Source: Phycisphaerales bacterium UBA1910 (lineage in GTDB: Bacteria > Planctomycetota > Phycisphaerae > Phycisphaerales > UBA1924). Taken from it: a stretch of DNA of 31,481 nt. Numbering within the stretch: position 1 is the first letter of the stretch; the number at the start of each line of letters is the position of its first letter. The notes under the pieces were generated by a model. The model had not been told where the DNA came from. It saw only the letters and a list, made by a program, of their open reading frames with translations, and ran no database searches. The translations under genes were made by a program, and so were the position numbers. Location: the NCBI GenBank assembly GCA_002337545.1, contig DDGE01000061.1:26768-58248 (forward strand). Reading direction: 5' to 3'. Shown piece by piece: positions 23,937-31,481 of the stretch.

Positions 23937-25213
23937 GCCCCGGAGCATCCGCACGAGGAGGATTCGGGTTTCGCGGAACAGCATGACCCCGCTGCCGGTG
24001 CGGATGTGCTGCCCCAGCCCTTGTCGTTCATGAACTGGCGCATCCGCATCCCCAACGCCCAGGCCATCAGGATGACGAACAGAATCGCAAAGATCCCCAT
24101 GATGCCGAACCCAGAGGCGTGATCGTGGAGATCAGCGGCGCTCGCGATCTGGACGAACCGGGACAGCATTGCGTCGAAGAGGATCCCCGCACACAGCGCG
24201 ACGGTTGCAATCACGCCGAGGTAGATCACGAGGGCCTTCATGCCCAGGTCTTTGATGATCCAGGACATTGTCGCCACATTGGTCGCCGGTCCTGAAAGGA
24301 GCATGACGAGTGCAGCGCCGGGCGAGAGCCCCGCGGCCACGAGCGACCACGCCAACGGGGTCGAGCTGGTGGCGCAGATGTAGAGCGGGATCCCCACGAA
24401 GAGCATGACAAACTTCGCACCGATCCCGTCCCCGGCGTATTCCGTGAAGAAGGATTCGGGAACGAAGGCGCCGATTGCCGCGGCGAGTAGAAGGCCGACC
24501 GTTAGCCAGACCGCGAGATCGATCGGCATGGTCTTGAACCCGTGCGTCAGCCCGGATCTGACCTTCTGGGCAAGGGTCGATTGCGATGGTGCCGGTGCCG
24601 AAGCACAGCACGAACCGGCCGGCTCGGGGGTGTTGCCTGAACAGCACGAGGATACGGGCTCGGGCTTCGGCGCCGAGCAGCAGGACCCGGCGGGCGTGGC
24701 GCGGGCCTCGACCGATTCAACGGCCTTGGTGGCGTCATCGGCGTTCGTGATCGAGAGGGAGATCGCTCCGGGATCGGTCGCGGGATCCGGCTCGGGCTCG
24801 GATGATTCGCGTCGATCGGTGAGGTCGATCAGGATTCCGGCGATCAGCCCGGTGATCACGGCCACGACGGGGCGGGTGAATGCGTAGACCGGGCCAAAGA
24901 GTGCCCAGGTAATCGGGATCGACTCTTCCCCCGTTTGAGGGGTGGAAATTGCGAATGCGGCCGATGCACCCTTGCTCGCGCCCTCTTTTCGGAGCCCTGC
25001 GGCAACGGGAATGACCGAGCAGGAGCACAGCGGGAGCGGGATGCCGAGCATCGACGCCTTGGCGATCGGCCAGAACCCGCGTCCGGAGAGGTGCTTGAGC
25101 ATCCATTCGCGTGGCACGATCGCGTGGATCGCGCCTGCGATTGCGAAACCCAGGATCAGCCAGATTGATGACTCAACGAGGATCATCCAGAGTTCTTGAA
25201 AGAAGCGTGTCAT
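23933..25213 (-). CDS. SO_0444-type Cu/Zn efflux permease with Cys-Cys repeats
   Basis: This 426-residue membrane transporter of the DUF318/ArsP-like permease group has two mirror halves of about four helices each. LGIPLPLCSCSVIPVAAGLRKEGASKGASAAFAISTPQTG (about 57-94) and the matching VGIPLYICATSSTPLAWSLVAAGLSPGAALVMLLSGPATN (about 273-312) are the family's paired motifs. Between them (about 172-210) lies a 12-residue tandem repeat with CC at 178-179, 190-191 and 202-203. The C-terminus adds CC (411-412) and CGC (421-423). These soft-metal ligands fit export of Cu or Zn. It is the first gene of a three-gene cluster. No Shine-Dalgarno is seen; CATAAC ends 8 nt upstream of the ATG. Confidence 0.85.
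   Translation of the reverse strand: MTRFFQELWMILVESSIWLILGFAIAGAIHAIVPREWMLKHLSGRGFWPIAKASMLGIPLPLCSCSVIPVAAGLRKEGASKGASAAFAISTPQTGEESIPITWALFGPVYAFTRPVVAVITGLIAGILIDLTDRRESSEPEPDPATDPGAISLSITNADDATKAVESVEARATPAGSCCSAPKPEPVSSCCSGNTPEPAGSCCASAPAPSQSTLAQKVRSGLTHGFKTMPIDLAVWLTVGLLLAAAIGAFVPESFFTEYAGDGIGAKFVMLFVGIPLYICATSSTPLAWSLVAAGLSPGAALVMLLSGPATNVATMSWIIKDLGMKALVIYLGVIATVALCAGILFDAMLSRFVQIASAADLHDHASGFGIMGIFAILFVILMAWALGMRMRQFMNDKGWGSTSAPAAGSCCSAKPESSSCGCSGA
24587..24694 (-). repeat. Three 36-bp units encoding Cys-Cys repeats
   Basis: Inside the efflux permease gene, three 12-residue units read PAGSCCSAPKPE, PVSSCCSGNTPE and PAGSCCASAPAP. The Cys pairs are exactly 12 residues apart. A related fourth copy, PAAGSCCSAKPE, is at the C-terminus. 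Confidence 0.8.
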
Positions 25214-25233
25214 AGAGAGAGGTTATGCGGCGT

Positions 25234-25251
25234 CAACCGAAATTACGGTTG
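25234..25251. promoter_or_regulatory. Candidate operator between metal exporter and FAD gene
   Basis: CAACCG-AAATTA-CGGTTG is a perfect 6-6-6 inverted repeat in the divergent gap, 21 bp upstream of the exporter start. It would overlap the exporter's promoter region. The identity of the regulator is unknown; a metal-responsive repressor is a reasonable guess from context. Confidence 0.4.
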
Positions 25252-25330
25252 CACTTGGGTTTGGATTGAAGATGATGGAGAGAGCAACACTCCATATTAC
25301 ACATTGATCAACATCTGAAGGGGGCTGATT

Positions 25331-27082
25331 ATGCCGACTCGTCGCGAAGTACTCAAAGGAGGGCTCGGTATACTCGCGCTTGGCGCGGGTGGTTCGGTTC
25401 TGGGTGCCCAGAGCGCCGTTCAAACGATCATGGGCTCGGTGGCCCAGCGGGCGGGCGGCATGAGCCCGCTGACGGGGGCGGCGCTCGAAACACTCAAGGC
25501 CTCGCGTCCGCTCGGGGCGCGAACCTTCGATCCAAAGGCACGCATCATCGATGGGTTCGCGTTCAAATCGTGGTTTGAGGGCGATGATTTCGAGGAAGAG
25601 ATCCCCTTCCACTCGCAGCAGAATGTCTTCCCGGATGGAGAGCCACCCGCCCCGTCCGAGGAGATCGATGTGGTTGTCATTGGGGGCGGGCTCTCGGGGC
25701 TTTCCACGGCGTACGAACTGCGAGCATACAACCCCGTTGTCTTTGAGCTCCACGACATCTTCGGCGGCAACGCGCAGGGCGGACGGATAGAGGGAGCACC
25801 GTTCTCGCTGGGCAGCGCCTACTTCATCACACCTGACCCGGGCGGCGAGCTGGATCGGTTCTACGGCGAGCTCGGATTGCACGATGTGATCCGTGCAGAT
25901 GAGACCGCATCGCCCGTCGAGATCGACGGGGAGATCAACCCCGATATTTGGACGGGCATGGGTGTCTCCAAGGAAGATATACCGGCGTATGAGGCGTATC
26001 GCAAACTCGTTATCCGGATGACCAATGAGTACCCCGATGTGCCGTTCGATCAGTCGTGGATGCTTGAACTCGACAGACTGAGTCTGCGTGAGCATATCGA
26101 GCAGGAAATGGGGATGCCCGTGCCCGCCGCACTCGCCGCTGCGATCCAGGCGTACTGCTATTCGTCGTTCACGGCTGGGTGGGAAGAGATTTCCGCGATG
26201 CTGGGGTGGAACTTCCTCGCGGCCGAGGAGTTCGGTCGCTGGGTGCTGCCCGGTGGAAATGCGTGGATCGCGGACAAGCTGTGGGAGAAGCTGATCCCGC
26301 TCGATCGGATCGATCCGGAACACGCACCGCACCTGCGTCCGGGGCGACATGTCGTAGACACGCGTCAGCAGCCCGACGGGCGTTGGCTCGTGACCTGGAA
26401 AGAACCCGACGGCGCGTATCGATCGCTGCTCGCCCGCGAGGTTGTAAACGCGTGCCCCAAGAACATCGCGCGCATGATGATCCCGGGGTTACAGCAGGAG
26501 GACGAGGCACGATACAACGCGATGCGATTGACGCGTCGTGCATATATGGTGGCGAATGTCATCGTCAACAAGCCAATCCCGCTGGATTTCTATGACATCT
26601 TCCTGCTCGAGCACCCCGAAGACTTCCCCATGAGCGAGGGTGAAGCCGGGGGGATGTGGCGGTATACCGATGTGCTCAACGGGTCCTTCACCAAGGAGCC
26701 CGGGGGAGCACCGCTCCCGATCGAGCCCAGCGTGCTCACGCTGTATTGGCCTCTGGCGTACGAGGATGCCCGGTTCACCCTGTTCCTTGGTGATCCGATC
26801 CAGACCTATGCGAAAGCATTGACTTCCAAGCTCCGCGACACCCTTCATCTTGTGGGGATGGACGAATCGGATGTGATGGAGATTCGCCTGGCTCGCTGGG
26901 GGCACGCGATGCCTGTTTCCCGTGTTGGCTTTGTCGCAGACGGATCCGCCGGGCTGATTCGATCCGCGTATCGCGAGTCGATGCACTTTGTGAATCAGGA
27001 CAACTGGGCACTGCCCGCGGTGGAAAACGCGTTCCTCGATGCGTTCGAGGTCGCCAAGACCGTGCGTGCACGGCTGGGATAG
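25331..27082 (+). CDS. Tat-exported FAD-dependent oxidoreductase (amine-oxidase-like)
   Basis: This 583-residue flavoprotein has an N-terminal twin-arginine signal (MPTRREVLKGGLGILALGAGG). The FAD-binding fold begins at EIDVVVIGGGLSGLSTAYEL (about 111-130, GxGxxG) and ends in the typical VENAFLDAFEVAKTV (about 565-579). The pattern fits the NAD(P)-binding/amine oxidase superfamily exported folded to the periplasm. The substrate is unknown. ATG 25331 has AGGGGG six nt upstream. It is divergent from the metal exporter and converges on the dockerin-type gene with 13 bp between stops. Confidence 0.85.
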   Translation: MPTRREVLKGGLGILALGAGGSVLGAQSAVQTIMGSVAQRAGGMSPLTGAALETLKASRPLGARTFDPKARIIDGFAFKSWFEGDDFEEEIPFHSQQNVFPDGEPPAPSEEIDVVVIGGGLSGLSTAYELRAYNPVVFELHDIFGGNAQGGRIEGAPFSLGSAYFITPDPGGELDRFYGELGLHDVIRADETASPVEIDGEINPDIWTGMGVSKEDIPAYEAYRKLVIRMTNEYPDVPFDQSWMLELDRLSLREHIEQEMGMPVPAALAAAIQAYCYSSFTAGWEEISAMLGWNFLAAEEFGRWVLPGGNAWIADKLWEKLIPLDRIDPEHAPHLRPGRHVVDTRQQPDGRWLVTWKEPDGAYRSLLAREVVNACPKNIARMMIPGLQQEDEARYNAMRLTRRAYMVANVIVNKPIPLDFYDIFLLEHPEDFPMSEGEAGGMWRYTDVLNGSFTKEPGGAPLPIEPSVLTLYWPLAYEDARFTLFLGDPIQTYAKALTSKLRDTLHLVGMDESDVMEIRLARWGHAMPVSRVGFVADGSAGLIRSAYRESMHFVNQDNWALPAVENAFLDAFEVAKTVRARLG

Positions 27083-27095
27083 AGCGGAGTTTCAA

Positions 27096-27851
27096 TCAGG
27101 GGCAACCGGCGTTGTACGCGTTCAAGAATGCTGAGACATCGAAGAAGTTGAACTCGCCGTCGTCCGTGAAATCAGCGAGCGGATCGTGGGAGGTGTAGGC
27201 AGCAAGGAAGGTTGATACATCAAAGAAATTCAATGTGCCATCCATGTTGAGATCGGCAGGACAGCATGAATCGCCCGTTATGCTCGCGGTAACGATGGTG
27301 CCGTCAAAGAAAATATTGAGTCGAGGTGCCACGAAGAAGTCAACCGTGGATCCAACCGAGACTTCCACATCAATGTCGTACTCGATCATGCTGTTCTCAA
27401 TGGACGACATGGCCCATGTGGCTGCCTGAACACCATCGACATAGAGATATACATCTGTCGAATCGCCGCCCAAGTCACCCTCGTCGACCAAGCCGGAGAG
27501 ATTGACCGTGCCGGTCACTGTTGAGACCCATCGCCTGCACGACCAGTACTCGTTGGGATCGCTTTGCCCAGCGCCGGGAAGATGAGGATGTATTGATGTT
27601 TCCGTGATCCCCGCCCAATCATCGGCCCCGGCCTGGCTCCACTGATTCACGAAGTCCGTGCTGAACTCCTCCATCTCACGGAACGAGCCGGGAACGCTCG
27701 GTGAATCCCCAGCACTGATGTTGTAATAGCCATAGAACCAGCCATTGACGCCTTGTACGCCTGAAAAATCGGCCTTAGAGTCAGCGAGCAGATCGGCTTG
27801 CACAAGCCCGGAAACGCAGGCGATTGTGGCAACAAAGATCATCGGTTTCAT
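27096..27851 (-). CDS. Secreted protein with dockerin-like C-terminal module
   Basis: This 251-residue protein has a signal peptide (MKPMIFVATIACVSGLVQA). The domain at about 25-190 is beta-rich (TVNLSGLVDEGDLGGDSTDVYLYVDGVQAATW), a possible lectin- or CBM-like fold. The end carries two Ca-binding dockerin-type repeats: CPADLNMDGTLNFFDVSTFLAAY and ADFTDDGEFNFFDVSAFLNAYNAGCP, with Asp ligands in DLNMDG and DFTDDG. This paired module with flanking Cys is typical of Phycisphaerae secreted proteins. Its partner is not known, and no cohesin gene is in the window. ATG 27851 is set by AAGGGG five to six nt upstream; an in-frame ATG at 27866 overlaps that site. Confidence 0.82.
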   Translation of the reverse strand: MKPMIFVATIACVSGLVQADLLADSKADFSGVQGVNGWFYGYYNISAGDSPSVPGSFREMEEFSTDFVNQWSQAGADDWAGITETSIHPHLPGAGQSDPNEYWSCRRWVSTVTGTVNLSGLVDEGDLGGDSTDVYLYVDGVQAATWAMSSIENSMIEYDIDVEVSVGSTVDFFVAPRLNIFFDGTIVTASITGDSCCPADLNMDGTLNFFDVSTFLAAYTSHDPLADFTDDGEFNFFDVSAFLNAYNAGCP

Positions 27852-27983
27852 GTTTGCCCCTTCCATTGATCGAAGATACAGGAACTAAATGCCAGGACCG
27901 CAGGAATTCTCCCAATCGCGGGGTTGTGTGCCGAAAATCGCGGCTAGCATAGATTTAAAGCAGCATTTTGAAAGCGGATCGCT

Positions 27984-29273
27984 ATGCCATACACACTGAC
28001 GCCCGACACGGGGATTGACCCCAACGCCGACAACCTGAACTACCTCAAAGATCATGTCGACACGGGCGATCGGTGGGTCCTGAACTTCGGTCCACAGCAC
28101 CCCGCGACGCACACGACACTGCGTCTGGTGCTTGAGCTCGATGGCGAGCGGATCGCGCGATGCACGCCTCATATCGGGTACCTGCACTCCGGGTTCGAGA
28201 AGCTCGGCGAGCATCTGGACTACAACCAGTATGTGACGATTGTGTCGCGTATGAACTACCTGAGCCCGATCAGCAACGACATCTGCTGGCACGGAGCCGT
28301 CGAAAAACTCTTCGGCATCGAGATCACCCAGCGTTGCAAGGTGCTCCGCACGATCATGGCAGAGATGGGACGCATCCAGGACCACCTGCTGTGCGTCGGC
28401 GCTGCGGCGCTCGATCTTGGTGCGTTCACCGGGTTCCTCTACGCGTTCAACCCGCGTGAGAAGATCTACGACATCGTCGATTACATCTCGGGTCAGCGCT
28501 TCCATCCGGACTGGACCCGCGTCGGGGGGATCATGAAGGAGATCCCCGACGAGGAGAAGTTCAAGCGGATGGTCAAGAACTTCCTGCACGCGGACCTGGA
28601 GCAGGCGATCGCGGATCTGGAGAACCTTGTCAATCGCAACCGCATCTTCATGGATCGAACTCAGGGCATCGGCGTGTTGACACACGACGAGGCGATCGCG
28701 TTCAGCGCCACGGGTCCGATCGCGCGTGCGTCCGGTGTGCGTCGTGATCTCCGCAAGGACGAGCCGTACCTGTGCTACGCGGACAACTGGGACGGCGAGG
28801 GCGCCGAAGCGGTCAAGTTCTCCGTCCCCATCGCGCACGAGGGTGACGCGTACTCACGATTCCTTGTGCGTCTGGAAGAGATCAAGCAGTCCATCAAGAT
28901 CATCGATCAGCTGATCGACAACATCCCTCAGGGCCCTGTCGATATGTATGTCGATGAGAAGATGACCAAGCCCCCGAAGGAAGAGGTCTACGGTTCGATC
29001 GAGGGGCTGATCCAGCACTTCGAACTCATCATGACCAACCGTGGCTGGGAAGCGCCGGTCGCCGAAGCGTACAAGGCCCACGAGACCGCCAACGGCGAGC
29101 TCGGGTACTTCATTGTGGCCGACGGCGGCAAGGTCCCGTGGCGCGTGAAGACCCGCCCGCCGAGCTTCATCAACTTCTCGTTGACGCCCAAGATGCTCGA
29201 AGGACACATGCTCGCGGACATCGTCGCGGTGGTGGGGTCGCTCAACATCGTGGCGGCCGAGCTGGACCGATAA
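27984..29273 (+). CDS. nuoD: NADH-quinone oxidoreductase subunit D
   Basis: This 429-residue 49-kDa-type subunit of complex I forms the quinone-binding cavity with NuoB. Clear motifs are NFGPQHPATHTTLRLVLELDGE (His near the quinone head group), PHIGYLHSGFEKLGEHLDYNQY, AEMGRIQDHLL, and SFINFSLTPKMLEGHMLADIVAVVGSLNIVAAELDR at the end. The first 25 residues are a short extension. nuoA-C are not upstream, so the complex I genes are scattered or begin with nuoD here. nuoE follows 1.6 kb downstream after two unrelated genes. No good Shine-Dalgarno was found before ATG 27984. Confidence 0.95.
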   Translation: MPYTLTPDTGIDPNADNLNYLKDHVDTGDRWVLNFGPQHPATHTTLRLVLELDGERIARCTPHIGYLHSGFEKLGEHLDYNQYVTIVSRMNYLSPISNDICWHGAVEKLFGIEITQRCKVLRTIMAEMGRIQDHLLCVGAAALDLGAFTGFLYAFNPREKIYDIVDYISGQRFHPDWTRVGGIMKEIPDEEKFKRMVKNFLHADLEQAIADLENLVNRNRIFMDRTQGIGVLTHDEAIAFSATGPIARASGVRRDLRKDEPYLCYADNWDGEGAEAVKFSVPIAHEGDAYSRFLVRLEEIKQSIKIIDQLIDNIPQGPVDMYVDEKMTKPPKEEVYGSIEGLIQHFELIMTNRGWEAPVAEAYKAHETANGELGYFIVADGGKVPWRVKTRPPSFINFSLTPKMLEGHMLADIVAVVGSLNIVAAELDR

Positions 29274-29352
29274 CCGCCTGGCGGTCGGAGTGCTTTCTTT
29301 CTGAAACGATAGTTCAGTGATTCTTCCACAGTGAACGCCCGATTACCCGTCT

Positions 29353-30378
29353 ATGGGGAGCCGTTCAATCTGGAACAACCTGAACCCTTTCCGCTGGAGC
29401 AAGACCATTCGGCGCGTTCTCCTCGCGTTCATGGCTGTCTTCGCCGCGGGAACATGCGGGTATGTGCAGATCGAGGGCTGGACTCCCTGGCAGGCGTTTT
29501 ACATGACCCTGATCACCGTGACAACGGTGGGGTATTCAGACTACGACAAATCCGAAGACGCGCAGATGTTTTCGGCGCTGCTCATGCTCGGCGGGATTGG
29601 CACCATCTCGTACTGTTTGAGCCAGATCGTTCAATACGCAACTACGAAAGCTACAAATCCGGAGGCTCGCATGCTCAAGCTCGCAAGCAAACTCACGAAC
29701 CACTTCATCATCTGTGGCATGGGCCGTACGGGTGAACGCGTCGCTCGCAAGCTGGCGGGCGAGGGCAAGGACTTTATTGTCATCGATGAAAGCGAGGGCC
29801 TCGTCGAACAGTTCCGCCGTGATGGGATGATTGCGCTTCGCGGGAATGCGACGGATGACATGACCCTCATGGTTGCGGGAATCGATCGCGCAACGGGGCT
29901 CGCGGCGGTGACATCGAATGATGCCGCGAACGCCATGATCTGCCTGACCGCCAAGGCACTCAATCCCGACCTCCACATCGCGGCACGCGCCGAAACCGAT
30001 TCCGCCGTCGGGAAGATCACCCGCGCCGGCGCGGATGTCGTCATCAACCCGTGCCGATACGGGGGAGACGGGATTGTTGAGTCATTGGTCCGCCCTGAGG
30101 TTTCGTGCTTGTTGTTTTCAAACCCTTCGATCGGCTCCGGTTCTCTGCGGTTTGTGGAATACAAAGTCAGCAACCTCGACACATGCCACCATGTGACCAT
30201 TGAGTCTTTGCTGCAGGACTATCCGGGAATCGTCTTCATCGCATCGAGACTGCCTGGCGGAGAACTGAAAGTTCGTCCGGATGTGCATCACGAACTCAAG
30301 AGTGAAGAATCGCTCGTCTTCGCCGGAACAGCCGAGGATATCGCGACTTTCTCTGGGCGCTATCGCAACGCGGCATGA
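29353..30378 (+). CDS. K+ channel with RCK (TrkA-N) domain
   Basis: This 341-residue protein has a two-helix K+ channel pore and a cytoplasmic regulator. Helix 1 is about 20-40; the pore helix and selectivity filter TVGYSD are at 58-63; helix 2 is about 74-96. The RCK domain starts NHFIICGMGRTGERVARKL, with nucleotide-binding GMGRTG at 123-128 and the acidic end of strand 2 at VIDES. A TrkA-C-like region follows (about 245-335). The overall plan is that of MthK/TrkA-type channels gated by ligand or nucleotide. It sits between nuoD and nuoE, so its expression may be tied to the respiratory genes, an inference. Confidence 0.88.
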   Translation: MGSRSIWNNLNPFRWSKTIRRVLLAFMAVFAAGTCGYVQIEGWTPWQAFYMTLITVTTVGYSDYDKSEDAQMFSALLMLGGIGTISYCLSQIVQYATTKATNPEARMLKLASKLTNHFIICGMGRTGERVARKLAGEGKDFIVIDESEGLVEQFRRDGMIALRGNATDDMTLMVAGIDRATGLAAVTSNDAANAMICLTAKALNPDLHIAARAETDSAVGKITRAGADVVINPCRYGGDGIVESLVRPEVSCLLFSNPSIGSGSLRFVEYKVSNLDTCHHVTIESLLQDYPGIVFIASRLPGGELKVRPDVHHELKSEESLVFAGTAEDIATFSGRYRNAA

Positions 30379-30383
30379 TCGAC

Positions 30384-30389
30384 TACTAT
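30384..30389 (+). promoter_or_regulatory. -10-like TACTAT, candidate leaderless start
   Basis: TACTAT ends 5 nt before the ATG at 30395 of the lipoprotein gene. It begins just 6 bp after the stop of the K+ channel gene. No Shine-Dalgarno is present. Confidence 0.4.
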
Positions 30390-30394
30390 CCGGC

Positions 30395-30823
30395 ATGAAC
30401 CCGATTCGCATCAGCCCTTTGGTCTTACTCTGCCTGGTCTTCTCTGGCTTCGGCTGCGCTCTCAACCCCACCTACACCGTGCGGATCGATAATGAGACTG
30501 AACGGGCGGTGCAGGTGTCGCTGGAGCGCCGACCAACAATCAACGAGATCATCACGATGGATTCCGTTCGCGTTCGGGGCGAATCCTCCAGACTCCTTGG
30601 CCCCAGCGAAGCCAGGCCATTCGAGCGGGTCTACATCGTCGTCGGCGATCGGACCGACCTGCACGCGGTGCCGGAATCACTCGAAATCAATCGCGGGCAA
30701 TGGATCGTGACGATCGCGGCGGGGTCCATCACAAGCTGGGGAACCTACGAGCTCAAAGTCCGCAAGGCGGACGAGCCATTGGTTCAGCCCGAGGATGCGG
30801 GAGAGGACGCCGAGCAGGACTGA
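30395..30823 (+). CDS. Putative lipoprotein of unknown function
   Basis: The 142-residue protein has a signal sequence MNPIRISPLVLLCLVFSGFGC. Cys 21 lies after a lipobox-like S-G-F-G, which is looser than the usual L-x-G-C. The mature part is mostly beta (YTVRIDNETERAVQVSLERRP) and ends in an acidic tail (QPEDAGEDAEQD). No family is recognised. ATG 30395 is chosen over the longer frame because it begins the signal and has a -10-like hexamer 5 nt upstream. Confidence 0.65.
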   Translation: MNPIRISPLVLLCLVFSGFGCALNPTYTVRIDNETERAVQVSLERRPTINEIITMDSVRVRGESSRLLGPSEARPFERVYIVVGDRTDLHAVPESLEINRGQWIVTIAAGSITSWGTYELKVRKADEPLVQPEDAGEDAEQD

Positions 30824-30908
30824 TCTGGGTCGTACCCCGGCGTGAAGGTTGGGGGCGATGGCGCTATGATCCGCGTGGACATGTACTTCTGATTTCAAAG
30901 GATCCCAG

Positions 30909-31481
30909 ATGGCCTGGATTACGAAAGACTCCGCGAACACCAAGATCGAGCTGCGTGACGAGCCGTACCTGACGGCCGACATGGAGAAGCAGCTCCGCGA
31001 GGTCTACATGCCGCGGTACGAGAAGCCCAAGGGGGCGCTCTTCCCCGCGCTGCACATGATCCAGCACGAGTACGGGTGGGTCCCGCCTCAGGCGATGAAG
31101 GAGATCGCGAAGGTCCTCAACATCGCGCCCTCGGAAGTGCTCGATACCGTGAGCTTCTACGAGGAATACTGGGAGCACCCCAAGGGCGAGCACCTGATCT
31201 CCGTGTGCCGATCCATCGCGTGCGAGTTCTGCGAAGCCACCGCGTGCACCGAAGCGATCAAGGCCAAGCTCGGGATCGATGTCGGACAAACGACAGACGA
31301 CGGGAAGTTCACGCTCGTCGAGCTCGAGTGCCTCGGATCATGCGGGACGGCGCCCGTCGCACTCATGGACGAGGACCTGCACGAGAACCTCACACCCGAT
31401 CGCATCTGCGACATGATCGACCAGGTCCGCGATGGCACCTACACCAAGGGTGGATCCGGCGCGGTGAAGGAAGATCTCTGA
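30909..31481 (+). CDS. nuoE: NADH-quinone oxidoreductase subunit E
   Basis: This 190-residue 24-kDa-type subunit carries a 2Fe-2S cluster in a thioredoxin-like domain of the complex I NADH module. The helical N-terminus contains ALHMIQHEYGWVPPQAMKEIA and VSFYEEYW. The four cluster ligands are C100 and C105 (C-x4-C) and C141 and C145 in ECLGSCGTAP. Two further Cys (108, 113) fall close to the first pair, which is unusual. The short C-terminal tail is lineage-specific. ATG 30909 has AAAGGA six nt upstream. The gene ends exactly at the window edge; nuoF would be expected next. Confidence 0.95.
   Translation: MAWITKDSANTKIELRDEPYLTADMEKQLREVYMPRYEKPKGALFPALHMIQHEYGWVPPQAMKEIAKVLNIAPSEVLDTVSFYEEYWEHPKGEHLISVCRSIACEFCEATACTEAIKAKLGIDVGQTTDDGKFTLVELECLGSCGTAPVALMDEDLHENLTPDRICDMIDQVRDGTYTKGGSGAVKEDL

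Noticed and set aside
29273..29285. Hairpin ACCGCCTGGCGGT after nuoD
   Set aside because: The stem is short with a tiny loop and there is no clean T-run directly after it, so I do not call a terminator.

Overview
The window looks like a chromosomal segment of a Phycisphaerales-type planctomycete. The DNA is GC-rich. One secreted protein ends in the paired 'CPADLNMDG..NFFDVS.FLAAY' dockerin-like module that is common in this group. There is also a long-tailed prepilin-type (pseudopilin-like) protein and many short zinc-ribbon, lipoprotein and membrane proteins of the kind planctomycetes carry. This assignment is an inference from protein style. There is no rRNA gene in the window. I see no tRNA gene, CRISPR array, prophage or insertion sequence.

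Layout. 1-2.2 kb: the 5' part of clpB (minus), a strongly structured candidate small RNA just upstream of it, a small lipoprotein gene, a bidirectional terminator and a coiled-coil/winged-helix protein. 2.2-6.3 kb: parB (minus), a divergent Nudix hydrolase, a soluble histidine kinase, an orphan ABC ATPase and dciA. Two identical parS-like sites lie inside the Nudix and kinase genes, next to parB. 6.3-11.7 kb: a second candidate small RNA with its own terminator, a short flagellin, a zinc-ribbon membrane protein, a prepilin-type protein and comEC. 11.7-15.1 kb: a D-2-hydroxyacid dehydrogenase, an HU-type protein, and two unknown secreted or membrane proteins. 15.1-22.8 kb: housekeeping metabolism (trpE, pepA, folC, pdxJ) plus a large secreted protein with a degenerate caspase/gingipain-like region. 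22.9-25.2 kb: a minus-strand operon of a Cu/Zn-type efflux permease with Cys-Cys repeats, a DUF2237 protein translationally coupled to it, and a small membrane protein. 25.3-27.9 kb: a Tat-exported FAD protein and the dockerin-type secreted protein. 28-31.5 kb: nuoD and nuoE, separated by a K+ channel gene and a lipoprotein gene.

The strongest cross-cutting pattern is at start codons. About half of the genes have a good Shine-Dalgarno sequence (clpB, parB, prepilin, HU, pepA, the FAD gene, the dockerin gene, nuoE). At least eleven of the others have none, but carry a TAnnnT hexamer ending 5-8 nt before the start codon. That is what a -10 element of a leaderless transcript would look like. Other points of interest are the parS variant TGTTCCACATGGAACA, read in two different codon frames, and two RNA candidates whose G.U pairs point to one strand each.
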